From an uncultured Pseudomonadota bacterium (lineage in GTDB: Bacteria; Myxococcota_A; UBA796; GCA-2862545), in contig CAJXTB010000017.1 of NCBI GenBank assembly GCA_913061235.1, positions 62,001 to 126,000 on the forward strand: a stretch of DNA of 64,000 bases, written 5' to 3'. This document shows positions 24,259 to 33,607 of the stretch, one piece after another (the first letter of the stretch is position 1; each line of letters begins with the position of its first letter). The notes under the pieces were generated by a model that ran no database searches, was not told the origin of the DNA, and worked only from the letters and a program-made list of their open reading frames with translations. The translations under genes were made by a program, and so were the position numbers.

Positions 24259-26910
24259 ATGCGACACCTGTCCCTCTTCTTGACTCTCTGTGCCCTCAGC
24301 GCCGGCTGCTCAACCACGGAACCCTGTGTAGACGCGGATGGTGACGGCGTCTGTGCAATGGACGACTGCAACGATGGTGACGCGGAGCTGTCCACCCTAG
24401 ACGTCGACCAAGACGGTCAGTCGTCGTGTGATGGCGACTGCGATGATGCCGACCCTATGGTCAACGGACTCGATGCCGATGCTGACGGTGTGTCCACCTG
24501 TGACGCTGTTCCGGATTGCGACGACACCGATGCCCTCGTCCACCCCCTAGATGCAGACAACGACGGTGTGTCCACCTGTGACGCCGTTCCCGACTGTGAC
24601 GACACGTCTGCCGCGCGCTCTCCACAGCTTGTTGAGGTGTGCGGAGACGGCATCGACAACGACTGCTCTGGATTTGACGACGACCTCGACGCTGACGGTG
24701 ATGGCGACTCCACGGTCGCCTGTGGCGGAACGGACTGTGATGACCGCGACCCTCGCGTGTCCGGAGACACCTTCGAGGACTGTACGGATGGTCTAGACAA
24801 CGACTGCTCCGGCCTTGCAGATGACGCCGATGTTGAGGCCTGCGACTGCCCAGACCCTGACAATGACGGCTACCGCTGTGACGACGTTGACGATGTCAGT
24901 CCCGACTGCGGCGCCATTCGAACAGACGCTGACCTGGACGGTGTGTGCGCAGACAACGACGTGGATGACCGCAATCCCGAGTGTGGCCGAACGGACATCG
25001 ACACAGACAACGATGGCTACTGTTTCGACCGAGATGCGGACGACAACAACCCGAACTGCTTCACCACCGGCATTGACGAAGACGCGGACGGCTTCTGCAC
25101 CGAGACCGACACTGACGACCGCAACGCCACCTGCACAATCAGCGAAGACACCGACAACGACGGCGTGTGCGACGAGCAGGACACCGCCCCCAACGACCCC
25201 CTGTGCTTCAGTTCCACCATCGATTCAGACGCCGACGGGTACTGCCAAGAGACAGACTCCGACGACAGCAATCCCGGCTGCCAGACCAGCACCATAGACG
25301 CCGACGAAGACGGCGTGTGTGACGAAAACGACTGCGATGATGACGCCATCTTCGGTTGGACGTGCAGCGAAGGCTGTCAGACCTGGTACGGAGACGCAGA
25401 CAATGATGGGTTCGCGTCAACGCAGACCGTCTATGAAGGGTGCAGGATCAGTCCCCAGTGGCGTAGCGTTGTGGAGGTGGAAGACTGCGATGACTCCAAC
25501 CGTTTCGCCAACCCAGGGGACTATGACGGCGACGGCGTGACCTCGTGCGACGCCGACCCGGACTGCCGCGACACCGACCCCACCTCGTTCCCGGGTGCGA
25601 CCGAAATCTGTGACGGCATCGACAACGACTGTACCGGACAAGCAGATGACGGCTTCACAGACGACGACGGCGATGGTCTCGTTGGCTGCGAAGACGTCTG
25701 TCCAACCGCCGCATTGCCCGTCGCCCAGTCCATCACACTCACCTACATGGGTTTCGCCTGCTCCTACCAAAAGTCCAACTTTGATGGTGGCTTCTGCTCC
25801 AACTTTGCGCCCACAACGCCCGTGGCCATGCCCAGTGTTTCCGTCAACGGCGTGCACGTCGGGACACTGCCTAGTCAAGAGCTAGGCTGCTACGGTCAAC
25901 AAGGCGTCCGACCCCCAGTATCGGCCACCTTCCCAATCCCAGACGGCGTGTGGACCGACTCCACCACTCCGATGGATGTCCAAGTCACGGGCATTCCACA
26001 GACCGCCCTTGGCGACTGTTCGTCGGTCCCACTGGGCTCTGGCAAGATTCAGATGACCGGCTGGGTCGACGTGGAGCTCGACTACGGTGACGAGGCCGAA
26101 CCCGTCGACCGCTGCCTGTATGCGGCGTCGGGAACGAGCTGTGGCGCGTCCTACAGCAACGCCAACACCTCCGCCTGTGGTCGACCACGATTCTTCTTCG
26201 GTGGCAACTCTGGCGTTCCAAACTCCGAGTGTCCGGCACAGAGGACCTCGCGCGTGTTCTACAGCGAGGTCAACGGCGACTCCGATGGCGACGGAACCCC
26301 CAACCTGTGCGAGGACTGTCCGTTTGACGGCGACCGCTCGCCAGACTTGCTGGAGCAGTGCGACAACGGCGTAGATGACGACTGTGATGGCCTGACGGAC
26401 GGCCTGGACGACGACTGCTGCCTGGGTGTTGACACCACATTCGACGAAGGCGACGACTGTTTTGATAGCGTGGACAATGACTGCGACGGCTTGGCCGATG
26501 GCCTTGACCCAGACTGCGCGGGCTCGGCCTGTGATGCTGCCGCAGTTCCGGCCACACTCGCGCTGTTGCGGGGAGATGTGCTCGTCTCTGGCAGCATCAA
26601 CGCCTGTAATGCGGGCCCAGCCCCCGGCATCTGCGAGACAGACGCGACCACCGCGATGGCCTGGCTGGCCGTTCCCATCCTAGACCCCGACTCGCTTGGG
26701 TGGTCGCTGGAGCTCTGTGCGCCGGATGCCAGCGCGGTCATTGAGCAGCAGACCGCGTGTGTCGATGGAGAGTGCCTTCCGCGAGACCGTGGATGCTACG
26801 TGGCGAGCGGTGTTGGAAGCACCACGCGGACCTTTGGACTCGGCAGCACCGGGAGCACGTGTGAGGTCGACTACACCCTGGAACTGACCAACGCTGGAGG
26901 TGAGCAATGA
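24259..26910 (+). CDS. MopE-like Asp/Cys-rich repeat lipoprotein
   Basis: The 883-aa product has a lipobox (LCALSAGC). Residues about 20-490 and 670-760 carry many DxDxDG calcium-type loops and the MopE-like signature CDGIDNDCTG / CGDGIDNDCSG ('putative metal-binding motif', MopE of methanotrophs being the namesake). Residues about 490-670 are a distinct Cys-rich beta domain. The C-terminus (about 760-883) is another beta-rich module. Such proteins are exported and surface-bound, probably folded by Ca2+ and disulfides. The stop overlaps the next gene as ATGA. Confidence 0.8.
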   Translation: MRHLSLFLTLCALSAGCSTTEPCVDADGDGVCAMDDCNDGDAELSTLDVDQDGQSSCDGDCDDADPMVNGLDADADGVSTCDAVPDCDDTDALVHPLDADNDGVSTCDAVPDCDDTSAARSPQLVEVCGDGIDNDCSGFDDDLDADGDGDSTVACGGTDCDDRDPRVSGDTFEDCTDGLDNDCSGLADDADVEACDCPDPDNDGYRCDDVDDVSPDCGAIRTDADLDGVCADNDVDDRNPECGRTDIDTDNDGYCFDRDADDNNPNCFTTGIDEDADGFCTETDTDDRNATCTISEDTDNDGVCDEQDTAPNDPLCFSSTIDSDADGYCQETDSDDSNPGCQTSTIDADEDGVCDENDCDDDAIFGWTCSEGCQTWYGDADNDGFASTQTVYEGCRISPQWRSVVEVEDCDDSNRFANPGDYDGDGVTSCDADPDCRDTDPTSFPGATEICDGIDNDCTGQADDGFTDDDGDGLVGCEDVCPTAALPVAQSITLTYMGFACSYQKSNFDGGFCSNFAPTTPVAMPSVSVNGVHVGTLPSQELGCYGQQGVRPPVSATFPIPDGVWTDSTTPMDVQVTGIPQTALGDCSSVPLGSGKIQMTGWVDVELDYGDEAEPVDRCLYAASGTSCGASYSNANTSACGRPRFFFGGNSGVPNSECPAQRTSRVFYSEVNGDSDGDGTPNLCEDCPFDGDRSPDLLEQCDNGVDDDCDGLTDGLDDDCCLGVDTTFDEGDDCFDSVDNDCDGLADGLDPDCAGSACDAAAVPATLALLRGDVLVSGSINACNAGPAPGICETDATTAMAWLAVPILDPDSLGWSLELCAPDASAVIEQQTACVDGECLPRDRGCYVASGVGSTTRTFGLGSTGSTCEVDYTLELTNAGGEQ

Positions 26911-28475
26911 GCCGCCTGACTGTTCTATTCATGCTCTCCCTATTCGCGTGCGGAACTCCAGAAGAAGAGTGCGGAAACGGCATCGATGACGATGGAAACG
27001 GCCTGATCGACTGCCTGGACAGTGTCTGCTGGGGCGAAGAGTGTGCCGAGGACTGCCGTACTGAGACGGACGAAGACGGCGATGGCGACGCTGGCTGTGC
27101 AGACTCCGACTGTGTCACCGCTCTATGCGAAGAAGACTGCTCCAACGGCGTAGATGACGACGGTGATGGCAACGTCGACTGTGCCGACTCGGCCTGCTTT
27201 GGCAGCGCATGTGACGAGGACTGCGCCACCCAACTCGACGAAGACGGCGATGGTGCCGCGGGCTGTGCGGACTCGGACTGTTTCGGAGACGCCTGTGACG
27301 AGCGCTGCAACACCGCGGGTGATGAAGACGGTGATGGTGCCGCGGACTGCCTGGACTCCGACTGCTGGGTTCCGGGCGGAGAGTGCGCTGAAGTGTGCGA
27401 CACCGAGACGGACGAAGACGGCGACGGCGACGTGTCCTGTGCGGACTCTGACTGCTTTGGTGCGGCCTGTGCTGAGGACTGCTCCACGACCGCAGATGAA
27501 GACGGTGACTCGCTCCTTGGCTGTGCCGACGACGACTGCTGGGTAGCCGGCGGACTGTGTGACGAGGCGTGCGATAGCCCCGGCGACGAAGACGGCGACG
27601 GCCTAGCGGACTGCGCAGACTCGGACTGCTTTGGGTCGGCCTGTGCCGAAGACTGTGACGCTGCCACGGACGAAGACGCGGATGGTGCCGCTCAGTGCGC
27701 GGACTCCGACTGTTGGGGCCCAAGCTGTAGTGAAGTCTGTGACTCGCCTGGAGACGAAGACGGCGACGGCCTGGCGGACTGTGAAGACTCCGACTGTGTC
27801 GGCAGTGCTGCCTGTCTGGAGGCCGCGTGCAACGATGCAGAGGACAACGATGACGACGGCCTCGTGGACTGCGCAGACGACGACTGCTGGGGCAACGGCT
27901 GCTCTGCGGGTGTAGCCACTCTGTCCGGTCCACTGACTGTAGAAGCCTTGTTCTCGTCCGAGGTGTTGACCACCAGCACGGGTGCATCCAGCTCGTGTAC
28001 CGGAGTGCCCATCAGTGGCACTGAGAGGGCACGTCGCTTCGTCTGGGAAGACGTATACGGGACGGTCGCCTACACGGGCGCCAACGGCGACACCGTCAAC
28101 TGCGAGTTCGGCTTTGACCGCGCCGTGCTGCGCGAGGTGTTCAATGCGGATGGGTTGGCCAGCCGAACGTTGGGGAGAGCCCAAGTGGACTTCTCGCCTG
28201 CGTGTACGATTGTACGCCCAGCAAGTGCGTTCTTACCGAATCTTCAGTTTGAAGACGACTTCAACGTGGTGACTATCGCCGGCAATCCGTGGCTGTCCGT
28301 GCCCACCGACATCATCGCCTCGACCTTCACCAGCGCCTACACCTACCCCGGGTCTGTGGGCACGTCTTTCACCTCGTGTGCGTCGCGGCGGCAGACCTAC
28401 CTAGGTGGTGGAACCGAAGATATTGCGCCGGCAGCTGGGTACATCCAGGCGTTTGATGACGGTCCAAGCTTCTGA
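26907..28475 (+). CDS. Lipoprotein with eleven 28-residue Asp/Cys repeats
   Basis: The 522-aa product has a lipobox (LMLSLFACG). Residues 22-335 are eleven repeats of the form C-x(4-5)-DEDGDG-x4-CADSDCxGxxC-x2-[DEV], each with one Ca2+-loop and four Cys. The C-terminal 185 residues are a beta-rich domain without recognised homologs to me (GSMVTY-like strands, two Cys pairs). It is translationally coupled to the MopE-like gene, so both are likely deployed together on the cell surface. Confidence 0.75.
   Translation: MSRLTVLFMLSLFACGTPEEECGNGIDDDGNGLIDCLDSVCWGEECAEDCRTETDEDGDGDAGCADSDCVTALCEEDCSNGVDDDGDGNVDCADSACFGSACDEDCATQLDEDGDGAAGCADSDCFGDACDERCNTAGDEDGDGAADCLDSDCWVPGGECAEVCDTETDEDGDGDVSCADSDCFGAACAEDCSTTADEDGDSLLGCADDDCWVAGGLCDEACDSPGDEDGDGLADCADSDCFGSACAEDCDAATDEDADGAAQCADSDCWGPSCSEVCDSPGDEDGDGLADCEDSDCVGSAACLEAACNDAEDNDDDGLVDCADDDCWGNGCSAGVATLSGPLTVEALFSSEVLTTSTGASSSCTGVPISGTERARRFVWEDVYGTVAYTGANGDTVNCEFGFDRAVLREVFNADGLASRTLGRAQVDFSPACTIVRPASAFLPNLQFEDDFNVVTIAGNPWLSVPTDIIASTFTSAYTYPGSVGTSFTSCASRRQTYLGGGTEDIAPAAGYIQAFDDGPSF
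26970..27911 (+). repeat. Eleven tandem 84-90-bp coding repeats
   Basis: The DNA encodes eight 28-residue and three 30-residue units; 314 residues account for the array exactly. The 30-residue units have a two-residue insertion after the third Cys. Conserved codons GACGAAGACGGC recur at each loop. Confidence 0.85.
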
Positions 28476-28480
28476 GTCGT

Positions 28481-28776
28481 CTACAGCGCACGCCTCCGGA
28501 GACTCACCCGCAGATTTTCGTTGGCCATGAAGAGGTCGCCGTCGAGGGACGGTCCGCCGGTTCCGCCGAGCTGATGGGCGTAGTACCCGTTTTCCACGGG
28601 GAGTGTCTGGGTGTCCGTCCACAGAGACGAGCCACCGGTCTCGGCGTCGTACAGCGTGAAGACAGCTCATAGGGACCGTTCAGGGGGCCCCCGGCGGCGT
28701 CGAGCAGACGGCCTTGGTGCTGGAAGGACATGGGCACGCCTGCGTGGGCGGCGAGTGTGACGAGCAGAGCAATCAT
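28481..28776 (-). pseudogene. Frameshifted secreted protein, relative of the N-terminus of the fibrinogen-like protein
   Basis: ATG 28776 starts a signal peptide and FQHQGRLLDAAGGPLNGPYEL. At about 28663-28667 one base is missing; shifting frame gives FTLYDAETGGSSLWTDTQTL, then PVENGYYAHQLGGTGG and ANENLRVSLRRRAL with a stop at 28481. The restored protein (about 98 aa) aligns with residues 19-110 of the gene at 18524 (HQGRLLDATGNPYNG, LSDGYYAVVLG) but lacks the fibrinogen-like part. It is either a decayed fragment or a sequencing indel. Confidence 0.7.
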
Positions 28777-28976
28777 GGCGGTCCCCGGGGGACTTCAGGG
28801 TACCACTTGGAAAATAGAGCTGTCGCCTGAGCGCATGTCTCGGGCCATGGCTACGTTGGACAGCTCCACGCCTCTGTGTTGGTGTGGTCACCTAAGACGC
28901 GTCCGAGCATTGCGTTGGTCTTAACTACGTAGAGGGGGCCTGCCGGTGTGGGCAATGTGGGGCGTCCAACAGTGCC

Positions 28977-30404
28977 TCAGTCCAGTTCCCAAGCTGACCA
29001 CGGCACAGGAACCACGGTGAACGGGTCAGGCGTAGAGCCGGCCACGTAGGCGATTGGCTGGCCGTTTCCTACGTAAAGGGTGTCCCCAATGGGCTGAACG
29101 TCGGACACTCCGCCGGCCAGGGGCACTTCGTAGAGCGTGCTGTGGGTCCAATCGCGTCCGTGGGGGACGAGTCGGATGAGCTTTCCTGGAAACGAGACAT
29201 ACAGCGCATCACCATGCCAGAAGATGCCGTCGGCACCCCCCGTGAGGCCATCACGAAAGGCCCCACCCTCAAAGGTCATTTCGATGGGTTCGTTGGGGGC
29301 ATCCAAGTACACAACCGCTAGGCGTGCTGGCGCGTAGTTCCCAATGATGACCGCGGTTTCGTCCGGCGTCATCGCCACACCATTGCTACCCAAGAGGCCG
29401 TTGAGAAGGTCGGAGGTGGCGACTTGCACGCCAATGTTCTGGTCGGGCTGTAGGCGATACATGTGAGGGTTTTCGCGGTCGGACACATACAAATGGCCGT
29501 TGGAGGCGAGGTCCAAGTCGTTGCACGTGGCCGCGTCGTTGATGTCGGTCAGGTCGAATGTGTGTTGCACCGCTCCATCGGAGAGCTGGTAGCTACGGAC
29601 CTCTCCGTACAGGCCTTCCAGCTGCACAGCACAGGTCCACAGCAGGCCCCGGTCCTCGTCGATGAGCATCCCCATCTGAAGCCAGCCGTCGCGTGGCGGG
29701 CTGAAGGGGTGTACCGTTCCCGATGCATCCACCCGGGTAATCGCGCCATCGCGCATGCTGCCGACAAACACACCACCGGACGGCGCTGCGACAAAGGCTT
29801 CGTGGAATTGCTCGTCGGGTAGCGTGATGAGTCCTGGACCGGCTTCTCCGTCGCAAGCCGCGCCGCAGTCCAGTGACAAGATGGCGTCTGTGCTGGGGGC
29901 ATTCGTTCCCGGAACGACAACAACGCCCAAGTTGTTTGTGCGTAAGTTGAGACGAACGGGTGTCTCTAGGTCCCTGGCGGAGGCCAGGATTTCGTCTCCA
30001 AACACGCTGATCTCGTCAAAGCGAAGCCCGTCGCCAACCCATTGCCAGCCCTCTGGGCCGTCTGCCACAAGCAAGAACTGGTGCCCGACTGACACGCGCA
30101 CCCATGCCTCATCGGCGGCGGTCAACCACAGAAGGGGGGTCTGGATGCTACCGCTTGCGGGGACCTGGACGGGGTGAACGGGATGCTCATTGCCGCGAAT
30201 CCATCCTTCTCCCCACACGTCGAGAAGTTCGGGGGGCGCGGCCAACGCGTCCTGCAGGGTGGCCGGGACTGGCGTGGTGTCGGCGTCGGTGTCGGTGTCG
30301 GCGTCGATCTGGGTGCCCACCTCGGTGTCGGGCTCAACTTGTGAATCCGTGGGGTCCGGTACACACCCGGCGCACATCAATGCAAGCAATCCAACAATCC
30401 GCAT
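28977..30404 (-). CDS. Beta-propeller lipoprotein
   Basis: The 475-aa product starts at ATG 30404 after GGAGGT and has a lipobox (LALMCAGC), then a short DTDTDADT linker. Residues about 50-470 are beta-rich with repeated blades such as NGHLYVSDRENPHMYRLQ, SNGVAMTPDETAVIIGNY and ALYVSFPGKLIRLVP, typical of SMP-30/NHL-type propellers. No catalytic triad is evident. It is probably anchored facing outward; ligand unknown. Confidence 0.7.
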   Translation of the reverse strand: MRIVGLLALMCAGCVPDPTDSQVEPDTEVGTQIDADTDTDADTTPVPATLQDALAAPPELLDVWGEGWIRGNEHPVHPVQVPASGSIQTPLLWLTAADEAWVRVSVGHQFLLVADGPEGWQWVGDGLRFDEISVFGDEILASARDLETPVRLNLRTNNLGVVVVPGTNAPSTDAILSLDCGAACDGEAGPGLITLPDEQFHEAFVAAPSGGVFVGSMRDGAITRVDASGTVHPFSPPRDGWLQMGMLIDEDRGLLWTCAVQLEGLYGEVRSYQLSDGAVQHTFDLTDINDAATCNDLDLASNGHLYVSDRENPHMYRLQPDQNIGVQVATSDLLNGLLGSNGVAMTPDETAVIIGNYAPARLAVVYLDAPNEPIEMTFEGGAFRDGLTGGADGIFWHGDALYVSFPGKLIRLVPHGRDWTHSTLYEVPLAGGVSDVQPIGDTLYVGNGQPIAYVAGSTPDPFTVVPVPWSAWELD

Positions 30405-30506
30405 GGGACCTCCAGTTCACGCCCCATCACCCGGTTTGGTTGCCGCGACCATTTGTGGCGTTCGACAAGCGCCGGGTCTGACTAGGTTTCAGAACCGGAG
30501 ACGCCC

Positions 30507-31295
30507 ATGCCTGAAGGCCACACCATCCACCGCTTGGCCCAGGACCACGCCAAGCTGTACCTCAATCAAGAGCTAGCGGTCTCGTCTCCTCAAGGGCGCT
30601 TTTCAGACGGTGCAGCTGAGCTTGACGGACAGACCTTCACCCGTGCTGAGGCCCTGGGTAAGCACCTTCTGTACCACTGGTCGGACACGCCGCTCGTCCT
30701 GCACATCCACCTGGGATTGTTTGGTCGCTTTCGCAACTGGCGCGGTGAGCCTCCCGAGCCCAAGGGTGCGATTCGCCTTCGGCTGACCACTCCAGACCAC
30801 ACCACCGACCTGTCCGGCCCAACGGCGTGCGAGCTGCTCGACCCGGTTGCGGTGGACGCCATTCGTGCCCGGATTGGCCCAGACCCTCTTGGCAACGGGG
30901 ATGTCGAACGCTTCGTGCGTGCCTGTGCCAAGACACGTCGGAGCATTGCGGCGGTGCTGATGGACCAGAAGGTGATTGCTGGCGTAGGCAACGTGTACCG
31001 CGCTGAGATGCTGTACCGCGCACGACTCGCGCCAATGACCCCAGCCAAAGAGCTGCGTGAGCAGACGGTGCGAGCATTGTGGGATGACGCGAGCATGCTG
31101 CTCAAGATCGGTGTGCGAACCAAGCGTATTGTGACGGTACGTCCTGAAGAGTCTCCCGGTCGGCGTACTCGTGATGGCCGTCACTGGGTGTACAAGCGCC
31201 CGAGCTGTCGCACGTGTAGCCAGGACATTGAGACGGCATCCTTGGCCAATCGCACGCTGTATTGGTGCCCGAGCTGTCAGGTGGAGACGCGATGA
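30507..31295 (+). CDS. nei: Fpg/Nei-family DNA glycosylase (endonuclease VIII type)
   Basis: The 262-aa product has the catalytic N-terminus MPEGHTIHRLA, in which Pro (residue 1 after Met removal) and Glu perform glycosylase/AP-lyase chemistry, the H2TH segment (VLMDQKVIAGVGNVYRAEML), and a C-terminal zinc finger with Cys at CRTC and CPSC. It removes oxidised bases and nicks the site. PEGHTIH rather than PELPE is the endonuclease VIII hallmark. Its TGA overlaps the ATG of the photolyase gene, forming a DNA-repair operon. Confidence 0.9.
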   Translation: MPEGHTIHRLAQDHAKLYLNQELAVSSPQGRFSDGAAELDGQTFTRAEALGKHLLYHWSDTPLVLHIHLGLFGRFRNWRGEPPEPKGAIRLRLTTPDHTTDLSGPTACELLDPVAVDAIRARIGPDPLGNGDVERFVRACAKTRRSIAAVLMDQKVIAGVGNVYRAEMLYRARLAPMTPAKELREQTVRALWDDASMLLKIGVRTKRIVTVRPEESPGRRTRDGRHWVYKRPSCRTCSQDIETASLANRTLYWCPSCQVETR

Positions 31296-33607
31296 GACTG
31301 CCCGAACACCTGGAAGAACGCCTAGATGGTGATGGAGAACCAACGGACGGTGAGTTCGTGCTGTACTGGCTACGTACCGCCCAGCGAGCCCATGAAAACC
31401 CAGCGTTGGACGTTGCGATTGCCGTGGGAAATGCGCTGGGAAAGCCAGTCTTTGTGTACCACGCGCTGTCCGAGCGCTACCCGTATGCCTCGGACCGTCA
31501 CCACACCTTCATTGTGGAGGGGGCACGGGACCTACAGCCCCGACTTCGTGCGCGCGGTCTGGCAACGGCGTTCCATCTAGAGCGTCCGGGGCATCGTGGA
31601 CCGCACCTGAAGACCCTGGCCGACCGTGCCTGTCTGGTCGTCACAGAAGATATGCCGGTGGCACCGCTGACTCAGTGGACGGCAGCACTCGCAGCGGGCA
31701 CGAAAACCCCTGTTTGGTGCGTAGATACGGCATGTGTGGTGCCCATGAAGCTTGTTGGCAAGGTGCATACCCGCGCCTACCCGTTTCGTAAGTCCATTCA
31801 ACCACTCGTCGATGACCGCATTCTCCGCCCGTGGACAGACATCGTCCCGACCGTACCGAAGGCGTCCATCGAGCTGCCGTTTGAGCCCGTCGACTTCTCC
31901 ACTGCAGACATTGCAGAGCTGGTGGGAGCCTGCGATATCGACCACTCCGTCGGCCCGATTGCACACACTCGAGGCGGAAGTGGACCGGGGTACGCGCGGT
32001 GGCGAGCGTACCGGGACGGTGGCCTCAGGCGCTATGGCAAGACCCGCAACAACCCGCTCATTGACGGCGTCTCTCGCATGTCTGCCTACCTGCACTACGG
32101 GATGGTCTCGCCGCTGACTCTGGCCCGTGAAGCCGAAGAACTGGGCGCCGACAAGTACGTAGACGAGCTCATCACCTGGCGCGAGATTGCGCACAGCTTC
32201 TGTAAGTTTGGCCCCGACCCGCACCGCATCAGCGCCATTCCAGACTGGGCCCGCGCGACCCTGAAGCGCCATGAGGGAGACGAACGGACGGTTCTCGACT
32301 GGGAGGCGCTTGCACGTGGGCGGACTGGAGATGCCCTGTGGGACGTCGCCCAGAAGAGTCTGCTCATGCGCGGAGAGCTGCACAACAACGTGCGCATGAC
32401 CTGGGGCAAGGCGATTGTAGGCTGGAGTCGCGATGGCCAGCACGCCCTGGACCGACTGCTTGACCTGAACCACCGCTACGCCCTCGATGGAAGAGACCCG
32501 GCCTCCTACGGTGGATTGCTGTGGGCGCTCGGCCAGTTTGACCGGCCATTTACACCAGAAAACCCGGTACTTGGGGAAATTCGTGGGCGCGGAACCGCTC
32601 ACCACGCCGGTCGGCTGAACGTTTCAGAGTGGGCGAAGCAGGTCAACACTTCGGCCTTTGTCAACCCGCCTCGTGTGGCGGTCATTGGCGCCGGTGTCGC
32701 TGGAGCGGCGTGTGCCCGAACCCTAGTGGATGCCGGGCTCGACGTTGTGTTGGTCGAGGCCGCAGACCGTGTCGGAGGGCGGCTGGGCAGCGCCGACCTG
32801 GATGGTGTGCGTGTGGACGCCGGGGCTCTGCATCTGACGGCTCACAACCCCATGGTGCAGCGCTGGGTGCAGGCGTGGGTCGACGCTGGCGTTGTGGCGC
32901 CGTGGACCGGTGTGTTTGGCACGCTTCGCGATGGAGAGGTGATTGCTACCGAGGGACTCGCCAAGCGGTACATCGGCTCACCGCGAATGGCTGCGGTTGT
33001 CGCTCGCATGTGTCAGGGCGTCGCGGTGCAGCTCAATCAGCGGGTCAGCGCCCTCTCCGACGACGGTGTGTTGGTGGGTGCCGAGGCACTGGGACGCTTT
33101 GGCGCAGTCTGTCTGGCGGTTGAGCCCGGCAATGCGCTGTTGGAAGGGCACGCACCGGCAGCGACGACCGAGCCGGTGACCGCCGTTTCCTTCACACTCC
33201 CCATGGCGAGCAGGTGGTCCTTTGCGGAGGCCCGCATGTCCGAGGGGCCTGTAGAACGTGTCGTACGCGACGCTACCCGAGCCGGTCGCCCGTCTGGAGA
33301 ACGGTGGCTGTGTGCCAGTCGCCCCGGATTTGATGGCCAGCCCGAGGCGCTACTGGCGGCGGTTCGTGCGGCCTTCGACCTTCCCGAGCCCATCGCTTGG
33401 ACCCATCGGTCGTGGCGTGTGGGCCGGGCAGAGGTCGCTGCTGAGGCCATGAGTCAGTGGGACGGTCGCATTGGTGTCTGCGGGTCCGCCCTGAACCCAG
33501 GACGTGTCGAGAATGCGCTGGTTAGCGGTGTCGATCTCGCGGGACGCATTCTGCGCAGTCTGGCCAAGACCCCGGCGGCGTTGTTCTCGTCACCGAGCGC
33601 CGTCTAG
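31292..33607 (+). CDS. Class II-type DNA photolyase fused to an FAD-dependent oxidoreductase
   Basis: The 771-aa protein has two parts. Residues 1 to about 450 match class II photolyases: LYWLRTAQRAHENPALD, HYGMVSPLTLAREA, ELITWREIAHSFC, MRGELHNNVRMTWGKAI and LDGRDPASYGGLLWALG, the FAD-binding helical core. Residues about 460-771 are a separate flavin oxidoreductase: the dinucleotide fold GAGVAG (466-471), VEAADRVGGRLG and a C-terminal GSALNPGRVENALVSG, as in amine-oxidase or renalase-like proteins. Class II enzymes are normally 450-480 aa, so this is a fusion. The start is ATG 31292, overlapping nei. Confidence 0.85.
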   Translation: MRLPEHLEERLDGDGEPTDGEFVLYWLRTAQRAHENPALDVAIAVGNALGKPVFVYHALSERYPYASDRHHTFIVEGARDLQPRLRARGLATAFHLERPGHRGPHLKTLADRACLVVTEDMPVAPLTQWTAALAAGTKTPVWCVDTACVVPMKLVGKVHTRAYPFRKSIQPLVDDRILRPWTDIVPTVPKASIELPFEPVDFSTADIAELVGACDIDHSVGPIAHTRGGSGPGYARWRAYRDGGLRRYGKTRNNPLIDGVSRMSAYLHYGMVSPLTLAREAEELGADKYVDELITWREIAHSFCKFGPDPHRISAIPDWARATLKRHEGDERTVLDWEALARGRTGDALWDVAQKSLLMRGELHNNVRMTWGKAIVGWSRDGQHALDRLLDLNHRYALDGRDPASYGGLLWALGQFDRPFTPENPVLGEIRGRGTAHHAGRLNVSEWAKQVNTSAFVNPPRVAVIGAGVAGAACARTLVDAGLDVVLVEAADRVGGRLGSADLDGVRVDAGALHLTAHNPMVQRWVQAWVDAGVVAPWTGVFGTLRDGEVIATEGLAKRYIGSPRMAAVVARMCQGVAVQLNQRVSALSDDGVLVGAEALGRFGAVCLAVEPGNALLEGHAPAATTEPVTAVSFTLPMASRWSFAEARMSEGPVERVVRDATRAGRPSGERWLCASRPGFDGQPEALLAAVRAAFDLPEPIAWTHRSWRVGRAEVAAEAMSQWDGRIGVCGSALNPGRVENALVSGVDLAGRILRSLAKTPAALFSSPSAV

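Noticed and set aside
26738-27667. Minus-strand Ser/Pro-rich repeat protein
   Set aside because: It is the antisense reading of the Asp/Cys repeat lipoprotein, whose codon pattern and lipobox support the plus strand.
24259-28475. CRISPR array, suggested by regular repeats
   Set aside because: Repeats are coding with third-position variation and no unique spacers.
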